Below are positions 1 to 11,402 of a DNA stretch of 37,766 nucleotides, in pieces. Numbering within the stretch: the first letter of the stretch is position 1; each line of letters starts with the position of its first letter. A program made the position numbers and the translations under genes. Source of the stretch: an uncultured Thomasclavelia sp. (lineage in GTDB: Bacteria; Bacillota_I; Bacilli_A; Erysipelotrichales; Coprobacillaceae). Location: contig NZ_CALUXO010000067.1 in the NCBI RefSeq assembly GCF_944324745.1, positions 1 through 37,766 on the forward strand, written 5' to 3'. The notes below the pieces were generated by a model. It was not told the origin of the DNA. It saw only the letters and a list, made by a program, of their open reading frames with translations, and ran no database searches.

Positions 1-60
1 CCTCCGTGTTATTTTATTTGCAGTTGGTAGCCGCAAGTATATTATAACATGGAGGTTTTT
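1..60. promoter_or_regulatory. Imperfect 12-bp inverted repeat at window edge
   Basis: Positions 1-12 (CCTCCGTGTTAT) and 44-55 (ATAACATGGAGG) are complementary except for one pair, which is a G-U wobble if transcribed from the plus strand and an A-C mismatch on the minus strand; TTTTT follows on the plus side. Read on the minus strand, the segment contains TATAAT (41-46 complement) and ends with GGAGG at 1-5, which would be a good ribosome binding site for a minus-strand gene starting just outside the window. It could be a plus-strand terminator-like hairpin with a large loop, or a minus-strand promoter and 5' leader. The sequence alone does not decide. Confidence 0.35.
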
Positions 61-89
61 CATTATCACTCCACTAAAGCTTTTATACA

Positions 90-115
90 CCCCCAGCCTA
101 GCTGGGGGTTTTATT
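90..115 (+). terminator. Intrinsic terminator, plus strand
   Basis: An 8-bp perfect GC-rich stem (CCCCCAGC, 90-97; GCTGGGGG, 101-108) with a CTA loop is followed by TTTTATT. The T tract is only on the plus side, so it would stop transcription arriving from beyond position 1, convergent with the atp operon. No plus-strand gene is visible in the window for it. Confidence 0.7.
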
Positions 116-121
116 GTGTTA

Positions 122-154
122 CAAAAAATACGACTTTCGTAACGAAAGTCGTAT
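122..154 (-). terminator. Intrinsic terminator of the atp operon
   Basis: A perfect 12-bp inverted repeat (128-139 and 143-154, arms ATACGACTTTCG / CGAAAGTCGTAT, 3-nt loop) lies just after the atpC stop codon and is followed on the minus strand by a run of six T. This is a textbook rho-independent terminator ending the ATP synthase transcript. Confidence 0.9.
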
Positions 155-157
155 TCA

Positions 158-2833
<2,676 letters not shown>

Positions 2834-4357
2834 TTACCCCTTTACCTGTGTTTTTTCAAATTGAGATACAAAAGCACCAATTACATCTTTCATCTTATTT
2901 TCTAACTCTGGTGAAATTTCTTTTTTATCATTGATTTCATCAATAATTTCATGATTATTTAATTCAATATTATTTACTAATTGATCCATAAAGTTAGATA
3001 CTTGTTCTACTTTTAATGATTTAGTAAATCCATATTTTAACGCAAATAAAGTGATTACTTGTGTAGATACTGATCTAGGCGAATATTGTGCCTGTTTTAA
3101 AACTTCACGTACTTTAGCTCCATGGTCTAATGTAGCTTGAGTTGCTGCATCTAGATCAGAACCAAATTGGGCAAAGGCCTGCATTTCGGTATATTGCGCT
3201 AATTCTAGTTTTAATGATCCAGATACTTGTTTCATCGCTTTAATTTGGGCAGCAGAACCAACCCGGCTTACTGATAAACCAGTATCAATGGCTGGTCTAA
3301 ATCCAGAGTTGAATAAATCTAACTGCAAGAAAATTTGACCATCAGTAATTGAAATTACATTAGTTGGGATATAAGCTGAAATATCCCCTGCTTGTGTTTC
3401 AATGATTGGTAAAGCTGTGATTGAACCACCACCATTTTCTTCATTTAACCGACAAGCTCTTTCTAATAATCTTGAATGTAAATAGAATACATCTCCTGGA
3501 TAAGCTTCACGTCCTGGTGGTCTTTTTAACAACAATGAAAGTGTTCGGTAGGCTACCGCATGTTTTGATAAATCATCATAAACAATTAAAACATCTTTTC
3601 CTTGTTCTAACCATTCTTCTCCAATGGCACATCCAGCATATGGAGCGATATATTGAACTGGTGCCAATTCACTAGCTGAAGCACAAACTACTGTAGTATA
3701 TTCCATAGCGCCACCTTGGCGTAGTTTTTCAACTATTTGGGCAACAGTAGAATTTTTTTGACCAATAGCAACGTAAATACAATAAATATCTTGTCCTTTT
3801 TGATTTAAAATTGTATCAATAGCGATGGCTGTTTTTCCAGTTTGACGATCTCCGATAATCAACTCACGTTGACCACGACCAATTGGAATAATAGCATCAA
3901 TAGATGTAATTCCAGTTTGTAAAGGCTGATCAACTGATTTTCTAGTCATAACCCCTTTGGCAACTCTTTCAATTGGACGAGTGCGATTAGTTTTTATTTC
4001 CCCATTACCATCGATTGGTTGTCCTAATGGGTTAACAACACGACCTAGTAAAGCATCACCAACTGGTACTTCCATGATACGATTAGTTCGTTTAACTTCA
4101 TCGCCTTCTTTAATTTCACTATCAGAACCTAAAAGAACTGCTCCAACGCTATCTTCATCAAGGTTCATAACCATTCCATAAATATCATTAGGAAAAGCTA
4201 ATAATTCACCAAGCATGGCATCGTCTAGTCCATGAATTACACAAACACCATCACCAACAGTCATGACAGTACCAACGTCTTTGCGTTCGATTACTTCATC
4301 AAAATGTTTGATTTGTTCTTTAATCAAAGCACTAATTTCATCTGGTTTAAGCTCCAC
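2834..4357 (-). CDS. atpA: F-type ATP synthase alpha subunit
   Basis: I place the start at the GTG at 4355-4357 (507 residues, beginning [16 protein letters not shown]) because AGGTG lies six bases upstream and the resulting N-terminus matches family members; an in-frame GTG at 4366, right after the atpH stop, would add three residues. Alpha carries the non-catalytic nucleotide sites. The P-loop GDRQTGKT is at about 169-176, and the arginine finger lies in [10 protein letters not shown] (about R365). The C-terminal helical domain (from about 380) contains the usual [18 protein letters not shown] segment. Family length is normal. Confidence 0.97.
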   Translation of the reverse strand: MELKPDEISALIKEQIKHFDEVIERKDVGTVMTVGDGVCVIHGLDDAMLGELLAFPNDIYGMVMNLDEDSVGAVLLGSDSEIKEGDEVKRTNRIMEVPVGDALLGRVVNPLGQPIDGNGEIKTNRTRPIERVAKGVMTRKSVDQPLQTGITSIDAIIPIGRGQRELIIGDRQTGKTAIAIDTILNQKGQDIYCIYVAIGQKNSTVAQIVEKLRQGGAMEYTTVVCASASELAPVQYIAPYAGCAIGEEWLEQGKDVLIVYDDLSKHAVAYRTLSLLLKRPPGREAYPGDVFYLHSRLLERACRLNEENGGGSITALPIIETQAGDISAYIPTNVISITDGQIFLQLDLFNSGFRPAIDTGLSVSRVGSAAQIKAMKQVSGSLKLELAQYTEMQAFAQFGSDLDAATQATLDHGAKVREVLKQAQYSPRSVSTQVITLFALKYGFTKSLKVEQVSNFMDQLVNNIELNNHEIIDEINDKKEISPELENKMKDVIGAFVSQFEKTQVKG

Positions 4358-4366
4358 TATTTTCAC

Positions 4367-4900
4367 CTACTTTCTTAATAGTTCTTTCTTTAATAATGAA
4401 ACTTTATTTTTTACAGAGCCATCATATACTCGATTTTTAATAACCACTTTTATCCCACCAACTAACGTTGGATCATTAACAACTGTTAATTTAATGGTTT
4501 TGCTTTCTTTTGTACCGATGGCAGCTTCGATTTTTTTGATTTGTTCGTTGTCTAATGTAAAACTTGTATATAAAGTTCCTTCTTCTATTCCTAAGTATTC
4601 ATTACATAACGTTTTAAATTCTTGATTTATTTCTAATAAATGTTTTATTCGTCTTTTTTTAATTAAGAGTTTTAAAAAATTGACAATATATTTATCAACT
4701 TGATTTTTAAATGCTTGATCAATGATTTGATATTTAGTTTCATTAGAAATAGCCACTTCATTAAAAAATCTAATGAACTTAGGATCGTCTAAAAAGACTT
4801 GGTTAACTAAATTAATATCTTTTTGATAATCTAATACCGCTTGTTGATCAAGAGCTAACGAAAATAATGATTGAGCGTAACGTTTAGCTACTGTTTCCAT
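4367..4900 (-). CDS. atpH: F-type ATP synthase delta subunit (OSCP)
   Basis: Product of 177 residues, typical of the delta/OSCP family that links the top of F1 to the peripheral b stalk. The N-terminal six-helix domain starts with VAKRYAQSLFSLALDQ, the expected A-x-R-Y-A-x-A-L motif. The C-terminal part has the usual V-x-x-D-P-x-L-x-G-G motif (VVNDPTLVGGIKVVI, about 139-153). The atpF stop and atpH start overlap as TAATG, a coupling arrangement. Sequence identity of this subunit is always low; position in the operon supports the call. Confidence 0.95.
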   Translation of the reverse strand: METVAKRYAQSLFSLALDQQAVLDYQKDINLVNQVFLDDPKFIRFFNEVAISNETKYQIIDQAFKNQVDKYIVNFLKLLIKKRRIKHLLEINQEFKTLCNEYLGIEEGTLYTSFTLDNEQIKKIEAAIGTKESKTIKLTVVNDPTLVGGIKVVIKNRVYDGSVKNKVSLLKKELLRK

Positions 4901-5403
4901 TAGTTAACAACATCATCGACAAATTCATCAATCATAGCCCGATTAGTATCAGTGTCGATTTCCTTTTCCATAACTTTAGTAGCCACATCGATAGCCACAT
5001 TGACAATTTCTTCTCTGATTTCGGCTTTTGCCGCTTCTTTTTGATACTCAATCTCACGATTTGCTTGTTCCATCTTAGCCTTAGCTACCTGATTAGCTTC
5101 ATCGATAATATTTTGCTTAATTACATTAGCATCATCTTTGGCTTTATTAACAATTGTTTGATATTGAACAGCAGCATCTCGTGCTTGTTTTTCACTTTCT
5201 TCAACAAACTTTTTCGCTTCATCCTTCATAGTTGCGGCATCAGTCATGGTGCTTTCAATATATTCAGCTCTTTTAGCAAAATAATCTTGAACTGGCTTCC
5301 ATAAAAACTTTTTAAATATTAATAGCATTACGCCTGTTGCCAATAACTGCACCACAAGTGTCGTAATATTCGGGAACAGTTTTCCAGCTATATCAATTCC
5401 CAT
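4900..5403 (-). CDS. atpF: F-type ATP synthase b subunit
   Basis: Product of 167 residues. The b subunit forms the dimeric peripheral stalk of Fo. A single N-terminal membrane segment is at about 13-31 (TTLVVQLLATGVMLLIFKK), followed by FLWKPVQDYFAKRAEYI, the family motif, and a long charged, alanine-rich helix to about 160 with heptad-like character. A strong ribosome binding site (AAGGAGGAAATAAA) precedes the ATG. It lies between atpE and atpH as expected. Confidence 0.97.
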   Translation of the reverse strand: MGIDIAGKLFPNITTLVVQLLATGVMLLIFKKFLWKPVQDYFAKRAEYIESTMTDAATMKDEAKKFVEESEKQARDAAVQYQTIVNKAKDDANVIKQNIIDEANQVAKAKMEQANREIEYQKEAAKAEIREEIVNVAIDVATKVMEKEIDTDTNRAMIDEFVDDVVN

Positions 5404-5424
5404 TTTATTTCCTCCTTGTAATTA

Positions 5425-5652
5425 TTAGTATACGAATAATAAGATCAAAGATACTAATAACCCATAGATTGCAACTGTTTCTGTTAAGGCAATCCCTAAA
5501 ATCATTGTTGTACGAACTTTACCTTCTGCTTCAGGATTACGTCCAATAGCTTCAACTGCTTTTGCAGCTACAAGACCTTCTCCAATACCAGTAAATGCTC
5601 CAGCACATACAGCAATAGCTGCAGCAATTGCAATTAAACCTGTGTTATCCAT
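5425..5652 (-). CDS. atpE: F-type ATP synthase c subunit (rotor ring)
   Basis: Product of 75 residues forming two membrane helices joined by the polar loop GRNPEAEGK (37-45). The ion-carrying carboxylate in helix 2 is E58 (ALTETVAIYG). Helix 1 has a second carboxylate, E25, in GIGEGLVAAKAVE, at the position that is Gln32 in the Ilyobacter tartaricus Na+ c ring. The residue after E58 is Thr, a hydroxyl where Na+-type rings have Ser. This resembles the two-carboxylate Na+ site described for Fusobacterium nucleatum, but lactic acid bacteria with proton-coupled enzymes can also have the helix-1 Glu. GGAGGAAGAATT precedes the ATG. Confidence 0.97.
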   Translation of the reverse strand: MDNTGLIAIAAAIAVCAGAFTGIGEGLVAAKAVEAIGRNPEAEGKVRTTMILGIALTETVAIYGLLVSLILLFVY

Positions 5653-5702
5653 AATTCTTCCTCCAAATATTTAAATATTTCTTAAAATAAATATATCTTT
5701 AA

Positions 5703-6362
5703 CTAGTTAACCTCAATTGAAATCAAGATACTAGATAAAGTCACAAAAATCAGGGTCTGAACAAACCCAGCAAAAACATCAAAATACATATGTAAAATAG
5801 ATGCAACAAATGGTCCTAAAAAGTTAAAATCGATAATATAGCTTGATAAGTAGCCAGTGAAACTATAGACCAAAGACATCAATATTGATCCCGCTAAAAT
5901 ATTACCAAACAACCTCATTGATAATGAAATCATTGGTGATATAGCACCTAATATATTGGTTGGCGGTATCAATAGATTTTTAACATACGCAAATAATCCA
6001 TTGGTCCTCAATGCATTGTATTGAATCAACGTAATCGTCGTTAACCCCATTGCCAGAGTGATTGATAGACAAGAAGTTGGCGCTTCGAATCCCCATAAAC
6101 CACTGATATTGCAAATGAATACGTAGATAAACAACATGCTAAAATAAGGATAATAGTTTTTAGCAAAACGAGGAGGGCCGGGCATAATTGAGCTCATATA
6201 GTTATAAATCATGTTAATTCCAGTCTCCACAACTAAAACTACTCCTTTAGGTTTTTCTAATGGATTAGCCTTTTTAAATTTGTTACCAATTAATATAAAA
6301 GCAATGCATAACGCTGTCATAATAATTAGTGAATAAATCAGTTCAACCTGAATCTCAATCAT
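5703..6362 (-). CDS. atpB: F-type ATP synthase a subunit
   Basis: Product of 219 residues with about five membrane segments; the a subunit provides the ion half-channels of Fo. The essential arginine is R150 in ISLSMRLFGNILAG, the diagnostic motif of helix 4 of the subunit. Other landmarks are PYFSMLFIYVFICNISGLWGF (about 72-92) and the C-terminal DVFAGFVQTLIFVTLSSI motif. AGAGGTGAG lies about nine bases before the ATG, within the end of atpI. Somewhat short but complete. Confidence 0.96.
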   Translation of the reverse strand: MIEIQVELIYSLIIMTALCIAFILIGNKFKKANPLEKPKGVVLVVETGINMIYNYMSSIMPGPPRFAKNYYPYFSMLFIYVFICNISGLWGFEAPTSCLSITLAMGLTTITLIQYNALRTNGLFAYVKNLLIPPTNILGAISPMISLSMRLFGNILAGSILMSLVYSFTGYLSSYIIDFNFLGPFVASILHMYFDVFAGFVQTLIFVTLSSILISIEVN

Positions 6363-6366
6363 TGTT

Positions 6367-6726
6367 TCAACTCACCTCTTTTCGATAATAAATTTGTAAA
6401 GTAACTTTCATAATTAGGCATCCAATAAAGGTTCCAGCCAAATGAAAGAACTGGCTAAATATAATTGATAGATAAAATGCCACTGCAATCAAAACTAATT
6501 TTAAAACAAAGAACATTCCAACTAATATTGGACTTCCCTGTTTTAAAGAAATGATCGTATCTGTCATTTTAACTGTCATAAAAAATGTAATAATACTTAC
6601 CAGATAACCTAATAGAAAACCTGTCATAAATGAAAAATCATTAAAGTATAATGAAATAAGTAAAAATACTAATTCACCTACAAAAAATACGATAACTGAT
6701 TTTTTTAATATATTTTTTATATCCAT
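6367..6726 (-). CDS. atpI: ATP synthase subunit I (AtpI/UncI family)
   Basis: I choose the ATG at 6724-6726 (119 residues, MDIKNILKKSVIVFF) because it follows the upp stop after one base and gives a normal family N-terminus; a longer frame runs back into upp. Four hydrophobic segments are visible (about 10-28, 33-52, 66-84, 89-107), matching the small AtpI membrane protein encoded first in many atp operons, which helps c-ring assembly and possibly Mg2+ handling. Primary sequence is poorly conserved in this family, so context carries much of the call. Confidence 0.85.
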   Translation of the reverse strand: MDIKNILKKSVIVFFVGELVFLLISLYFNDFSFMTGFLLGYLVSIITFFMTVKMTDTIISLKQGSPILVGMFFVLKLVLIAVAFYLSIIFSQFFHLAGTFIGCLIMKVTLQIYYRKEVS

Positions 6727-6727
6727 A

Positions 6728-7351
6728 TTACTCTGTTCCAAATAAGCGATCGCCAGCATCACCTAAGCCAGGTACAATATAACCCTTATCATTTAGCTTA
6801 GCATCTAATGCAGCTAACGTCAAATCAACATCAGGATGTTCTTTTTCAATTAAAGCTACACCCTCAGGAGCTCCAACTAAGCATACCAGTTTGATATCTT
6901 TAGCTCCTCTTTTTTTAAGGCAATCAATCGTAGCACTGGCACTACCACCAGTAGCCAACATGGGATCAACAACAATTACTGTAGCATCTGGTAAATCTTT
7001 AGGAAATTTGGCATAATATTCTTCTGGTTTTAAAGTTTCTTCGTTTCGTGACATTCCAATATGACCAACTTTAGCTGTTGGAATAATTTGTCTAAATCCA
7101 TCAACCAGACCAATTCCCGCTCTTAAAATTGGAACAAGAACAACCGGCTTTTTTAATTGCTTTCCAACGATTGGGCATATTGGTGTTTCAATTTCAATGT
7201 CCTCTACTTCTAAATCTTTAGTTACTTCATAAACCATTAGCATTGCAATTTCATCGAGATTTTGCTTAAAAATATTTGATTTGGTATTTTTATCACGCAT
7301 TATCGTCAATTTATGATTTATTAATGGATGATCAATAATTGTTGTTGCCAT
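6728..7351 (-). CDS. upp: Uracil phosphoribosyltransferase
   Basis: Product of 207 residues, the usual length. It converts uracil and PRPP to UMP in pyrimidine salvage. The PRPP-binding loop [16 protein letters not shown] is at 127-142, RAGIGLVDG at 77-85, and the uracil-binding C-terminal [14 protein letters not shown] is intact. A good GGGAGGTAATTT site precedes the ATG. The glyA-upp-atp order is conserved in many Firmicutes. Confidence 0.98.
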   Translation of the reverse strand: MATTIIDHPLINHKLTIMRDKNTKSNIFKQNLDEIAMLMVYEVTKDLEVEDIEIETPICPIVGKQLKKPVVLVPILRAGIGLVDGFRQIIPTAKVGHIGMSRNEETLKPEEYYAKFPKDLPDATVIVVDPMLATGGSASATIDCLKKRGAKDIKLVCLVGAPEGVALIEKEHPDVDLTLAALDAKLNDKGYIVPGLGDAGDRLFGTE

Positions 7352-7362
7352 AAATTACCTCC

Positions 7363-8601
7363 CTAAATGTATTTAATATCTTGATACATTGTTACTTTAT
7401 CAGTTAATGCCTTTACTCTTTTTAGGCACTCTTCTTTAATTTCGTCAGTTTCTTCGTTTTTTAAACGATAAGCAATAATTTTTCCAACTTCTTCAAAATC
7501 AGCTTCTTTAAACCCTTTTGTTGTCATTGCAGGAGTACCAACTCGAATTCCACTAGCTTTGAAAGGTTTTTCAGTATCAAATGGAATTGCATTTTTATTA
7601 GCAGTAATATTAATTTCATCTAATAATCGTTCGGCTTTTTTACCAGAAATTCCACAGCTGGCTTTTACATCAATTAAGATTAAATGATTATCAGTACCAT
7701 CAGCAACTAATCTAAATCCTTCTTCTTTTAATGATTTTTCTAGTGCTTTAGCATTTTTAATAATTTGATGCGCATATTCTTTAAACTCTGGTTGCATTGC
7801 TTCATAGAAGCAGGCAGCTTTAGCAGCAATAATATGCATTAATGGTCCACCTTGCATTCCAGGGAAGACAGCACGATCAATTGCTGGTCCTAATTCCTTT
7901 TTACATAATATAGCGCCACCACGTGGTCCTCTTAATGTTTTATGAGTAGTCGTTGTAACGACATCAGCATATGGTACTGGTGATGGATGATATCCTGTTG
8001 CAACCAAACCTGCAATATGAGCCATATCAACCATAAATAAAGCCCCAACATCATGAGCACATTTTGCCATGAATTCAAAATCAATAATTCTTGAATAAGC
8101 ACTGGCACCAGCGACAACTAATTTCGGTTTTATTTCTTCACATTTTTTCTTGAAATCTTCATAATCAATAGTTTCAGTATCCTTAGATACGCCATAACTA
8201 TGAAATTCATAATTAATTCCTGAATAATTTAATGGATGTCCATGAGTTAAATGACCCCCATCATTTAAAGACATTCCTAAAACTTTATCACCATGATTTA
8301 ATAATGCCATATATACGGCTGTATTAGCTTGAGCCCCACTATGAGGCTGAACATTGGCATATTCTGCATTGAAGATCTTACATAGTCTTTCACGAGCAAT
8401 TGTTTCAACTTCATCAACATATTTACAACCACCATAGTATCTTTTTCCAGGATAACCTTCAGCATATTTATTAGTTAATACACTTCCAGCTAATTCCATA
8501 ATTTCTGGTGAAACAAAGTTTTCTGAAGCAATCAATTCAATATTATTTCGTTGCCGGTTTAATTCTCTTTCAACACTAGCAAATACTTCTAAATCTTTCA
8601 T
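7363..8601 (-). CDS. glyA: Serine hydroxymethyltransferase
   Basis: Product of 412 residues, full length. This PLP enzyme interconverts serine and glycine with transfer of the one-carbon unit to tetrahydrofolate. The PLP lysine is K221 in [15 protein letters not shown]; other marks are [16 protein letters not shown] near the start, [14 protein letters not shown] at 46-59, [10 protein letters not shown] at 88-97 and [10 protein letters not shown] at 191-200. Spaced two bases from rpiB, with GAGGAG before the start, so it is probably co-transcribed with its neighbours. Confidence 0.99.
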   Translation of the reverse strand: MKDLEVFASVERELNRQRNNIELIASENFVSPEIMELAGSVLTNKYAEGYPGKRYYGGCKYVDEVETIARERLCKIFNAEYANVQPHSGAQANTAVYMALLNHGDKVLGMSLNDGGHLTHGHPLNYSGINYEFHSYGVSKDTETIDYEDFKKKCEEIKPKLVVAGASAYSRIIDFEFMAKCAHDVGALFMVDMAHIAGLVATGYHPSPVPYADVVTTTTHKTLRGPRGGAILCKKELGPAIDRAVFPGMQGGPLMHIIAAKAACFYEAMQPEFKEYAHQIIKNAKALEKSLKEEGFRLVADGTDNHLILIDVKASCGISGKKAERLLDEINITANKNAIPFDTEKPFKASGIRVGTPAMTTKGFKEADFEEVGKIIAYRLKNEETDEIKEECLKRVKALTDKVTMYQDIKYI

Positions 8602-8603
8602 GA

Positions 8604-9044
8604 TTACTCCTCCTCATAGGCCATCATTTTTTCAATTCTTTGAACATGACGACCACCTTCAAACTCACTTTCTAACCATGCTTTTAAAATTTCTAAAGCT
8701 AATCCTTCGCCAATAACTCTTTGCCCCATTGCCAGCATATTAGAGTCATTATGTTGCCGAGTTGCTTTAGCGCTAAAAACATCGTGGCATAAGGCACATC
8801 TAATCCCTTTTACTTTATTCGCTGTAATACTTACACCAATTCCAGTACCGCAAACAACAACCCCCTTGTCACAAGTACCATCAGCTACTGCTTTAGCAGC
8901 TTTACCAGCATAATCTGGATAATCACAGCTTTCTTCAGTATATGTTCCAAAATCAGTAACTTCATAACCATGAGTTTCTAAATATTCCTTTAAAACATTT
9001 TTTAATCGTAACCCACCATGATCACAAGCCATTGCTATTTTCAT
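8604..9044 (-). CDS. rpiB: Ribose-5-phosphate isomerase B (RpiB/LacAB family)
   Basis: Product of 146 residues, normal for RpiB. It interconverts ribose 5-phosphate and ribulose 5-phosphate. Marks are [10 protein letters not shown] (6-15), the active-site cysteine C65 in [15 protein letters not shown], and H98 in [15 protein letters not shown]. The start codon overlaps the stop of the upstream tsaC gene as ATGA, showing translational coupling. The family also includes galactose-6-phosphate isomerase subunits, but the housekeeping context favours RpiB. Confidence 0.95.
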   Translation of the reverse strand: MKIAMACDHGGLRLKNVLKEYLETHGYEVTDFGTYTEESCDYPDYAGKAAKAVADGTCDKGVVVCGTGIGVSITANKVKGIRCALCHDVFSAKATRQHNDSNMLAMGQRVIGEGLALEILKAWLESEFEGGRHVQRIEKMMAYEEE

Positions 9045-9646
9045 TTCAATACCTCCATTATTTCTTCTTTAGTAATATCACCTAAGCGTAATATTTCAAC
9101 TTTACCCTTACTTACATCCACAATTGTACTTGCCTTTTTACTAATACTTTCACCTTTAACAATAATAGGAATCTTACCTGAAAAAACCTTCATAACTGCC
9201 TGATCATCAACCAAACTTTCATTGCCAGAGATATTAGCACTTGTTACTAACATTGGTCCTGTTTTTTCCAGCAAAGATAATACAAATGGATCATCAGGAA
9301 TTCTAATTCCAATGGTATCTAAAGATGCAGTAAAAAAATCATCGATAAAAGGCTTCTTTTTTAAAATGATAGTGATCATTCCGGGCATAAATGCCTGAAT
9401 TATCTTTTTGGCTTCTTCATTTACATAAGCATATTGTTCAATTGCTTCGGGTTTACTAATCATCATTGATATTGCTTTACCACGATCACGATGTTTAACC
9501 TGATACAATGCCTCTAATGCTTGATGTGAGCCAAATTTTACCCCTAAACCAAAAACAGTTTCAGTAGGAAAAGCTACAACTTCATTAGCAGTCACTAACT
9601 TAGCGACCGTATCAAGAGCATCTTTTTCAACTAAAACTGTATTCAT
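9041..9646 (-). CDS. tsaC: Threonylcarbamoyl-AMP synthase (Sua5/YrdC/YwlC)
   Basis: Product of 201 residues: a YrdC domain with a short C-terminal extension but without the separate Sua5 domain. The enzyme makes threonylcarbamoyl-AMP for t6A at position 37 of ANN-decoding tRNAs. Typical segments are VVAFPTETVFGLGVKF (23-38), KHRDRGKAIS (51-60), and LVTSANISG with the S-x-N motif at about 153-161. GAGGTGATTCT before the ATG fits a start. It is the first gene of the conserved tsaC-rpiB-glyA-upp-atp block, so it probably marks the operon start. Confidence 0.93.
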   Translation of the reverse strand: MNTVLVEKDALDTVAKLVTANEVVAFPTETVFGLGVKFGSHQALEALYQVKHRDRGKAISMMISKPEAIEQYAYVNEEAKKIIQAFMPGMITIILKKKPFIDDFFTASLDTIGIRIPDDPFVLSLLEKTGPMLVTSANISGNESLVDDQAVMKVFSGKIPIIVKGESISKKASTIVDVSKGKVEILRLGDITKEEIMEVLK

Positions 9647-9668
9647 AGAATCACCTCATTTGCACTAT

Positions 9669-9698
9669 ATTATACAATAAAAGATATAAAATTTGTAG
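9669..9698 (-). promoter_or_regulatory. Possible promoter of tsaC-rpiB-glyA-upp-atp
   Basis: On the minus strand a perfect TATAAT (complement of 9669-9674) lies 22 bases before the tsaC start. The -35 region is weak (CTACAA with an 18-base spacer). The rest of the 9647-9825 spacer is AT-rich and holds no gene that I can support. Confidence 0.5.
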
Positions 9699-9825
9699 CA
9701 TTTTGGTGACTTTTTAATGCCATATCTGTTTTTATAACTTATAAAATATCTTTTTAATCATTTATGATATTTCAATGTTATATAAATAATTATTTTAATA
9801 AATATTTTTCTTTAAAATTCATTTC

Positions 9826-10122
9826 CTATATTTCCCATTTACACTTTTTCATATCAACATTGCCATTGCTTTTAAAAATTACTCCCTCATTTTCTAACAG
9901 TACTCGCTGATTGGTCCAGCCAGGAACTAATCTTCCAACGCTATTTACAACTCGATGACATGGATAATCACCATACAAAGATGAATGTTTTAATACCTTA
10001 CCAACTAATCGAGCATTTTGAGGATGGTTTGCCAAAATAGCAATTTGTTTATAACTGGCAACTTTTCCTTTAGGAATCTCGGAAACTATTCCTAATATTT
10101 GATAAATTAAATCTTTGTCCAT
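9826..10122 (-). CDS. Small MGMT-family DNA repair protein
   Basis: Product of 98 residues containing only the C-terminal DNA-binding/active-site domain of O6-alkylguanine-DNA alkyltransferases. IPKGKVASYKQIA (16-28) is the helix-turn-helix entry, ARLVGKVLKHS contains the arginine finger, and PCHRV (54-58) keeps the acceptor cysteine C55. That cysteine separates it from alkyltransferase-like proteins, which have Trp or Ala there. It starts five bases after the stop of the upstream glycosyltransferase with no clear ribosome binding site, so it may be translated from the same message. An enzyme of this size could be a functional methyltransferase or a damage sensor. Confidence 0.85.
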   Translation of the reverse strand: MDKDLIYQILGIVSEIPKGKVASYKQIAILANHPQNARLVGKVLKHSSLYGDYPCHRVVNSVGRLVPGWTNQRVLLENEGVIFKSNGNVDMKKCKWEI

Positions 10123-10127
10123 AAGCT

Positions 10128-11291
10128 TTATTGGTTATTATCTAAAAATAGTTCTTCATACTGTGACGTTATATAATCCCAAGTATAAAATTCTTTTATA
10201 ACTTGCTTTGCTTCGTTACCTAATTTATCTATATATTTTTCTGAAAAATCATCGACTGTATTAATAATTTCAGCTAAATTCATCGACTGTTTTCCCCAAT
10301 AAATTGCAGCTTCCCTACCAACTTCAATATTAAAATCAACATTCAATAATAAATTAATGTTAGTTGTAGCCAATGCCTCTAGTAATGATGGGTTAGTTCC
10401 ACCAACTGAATGACCATGAATATAAGCATAAGCATTTATTCTAATTGCAGTTAATAAGTCCTGATCATATACAGTACCTACAAACTCTATTCTACTATCT
10501 TTTTCAAAATCAGTATTTTTCTTTAAATTATCATAATACTTATTATTTTCTACATTAGTAATCAATACTAATTTTTTTTGGGTTTTTGATTTCATAAATT
10601 CCTTAATTATAGTTTCAAAATTATTTTCAGGAACAAAACGCCCAACAACTAAATAATACTGTTTTTTTTCTAAATTAAACTTTTTATACCAATTCAAAAG
10701 TGATTCCTCATCATTTACATTATAAGAATCGGTAACATTAGCACCATAAGCAATAAAAGTTGTTTTTGGATTATACTTTTTATACTGATTATTAATATAT
10801 TTTTCAATATTGACTGAATCACAAATAATCAAATCACTATTCTTTACCATCAAACGTTCAGAAAACTTCCAATATTTTTTGATAAAATAATTCCACTTCG
10901 CTCTTTTCCATTCATGTCCATCAGGATTAATAAAAACTTGACAATCCAACTCATGTAATTTCTTTACATGATATTTCATAAAAGGGCCAATTCGACAGGC
11001 CAATATATAAACAATACCATTATCTATATTATTATCTTTAATATATTGTATGACATTTTGTAACGCTAAAACATCATAAATTATAGCTTTTGCTGGCCCA
11101 ATATTAGGAACTTTAATATTAAAGCATCTCGCACCATTATACTCAAATTCACTACTTTCGTTACTTTGACAGGCAACATGATATTTAATAGATTCATTTT
11201 TTCTATTTTCTGTTAATTTATCAACAAATGTTTCAAACCCACCATATTTTGCTGGAATTCCTTTAGAACCAATAATAAATATATTTTTCAT
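10128..11291 (-). CDS. RgpA/WchF-like GT4 rhamnosyltransferase (DUF1972)
   Basis: From the ATG at 11289-11291 the product has 387 residues beginning MKNIFIIGSKGIPAKYGGFE, the hallmark of the DUF1972 / Cps2T / RgpA group of GT4 enzymes that add the first rhamnose to a lipid-linked sugar. A TTG 12 bases upstream with AGAGG eleven bases before it is an alternative start (391 residues). The C-terminal Rossmann half has GRFVPENNF, EFVGTVYD and the GGTNPSLLEALA nucleotide-sugar segment with its glutamate. It lies between the lipoprotein terminator and mgt, with no convincing promoter of its own. The exact sugar specificity is inference from family; rmlD in the same locus supports rhamnose. Confidence 0.8.
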   Translation of the reverse strand: MKNIFIIGSKGIPAKYGGFETFVDKLTENRKNESIKYHVACQSNESSEFEYNGARCFNIKVPNIGPAKAIIYDVLALQNVIQYIKDNNIDNGIVYILACRIGPFMKYHVKKLHELDCQVFINPDGHEWKRAKWNYFIKKYWKFSERLMVKNSDLIICDSVNIEKYINNQYKKYNPKTTFIAYGANVTDSYNVNDEESLLNWYKKFNLEKKQYYLVVGRFVPENNFETIIKEFMKSKTQKKLVLITNVENNKYYDNLKKNTDFEKDSRIEFVGTVYDQDLLTAIRINAYAYIHGHSVGGTNPSLLEALATTNINLLLNVDFNIEVGREAAIYWGKQSMNLAEIINTVDDFSEKYIDKLGNEAKQVIKEFYTWDYITSQYEELFLDNNQ

Positions 11292-11335
11292 TTTTTCAAT
11301 CAATTACTGATTTTCCTCTCTTTCTATATGACTTA

Positions 11336-11371
11336 AAAATAAAAAGACCGTTTATAGACCCCGATCTTTTT
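11336..11371 (-). terminator. Intrinsic terminator after lipoprotein gene
   Basis: On the minus strand AAAAAGATCG and CGGTCTTTTT pair over ten positions with one U-G wobble around an 11-base loop, followed by ATTTTT. On the plus strand the wobble becomes a mismatch, so it favours minus-strand termination, 31 bases after the lipoprotein stop. Confidence 0.75.
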
Positions 11372-11402
11372 ACTTATTCTTATCCACTAAAATATCTTAT
11401 AT

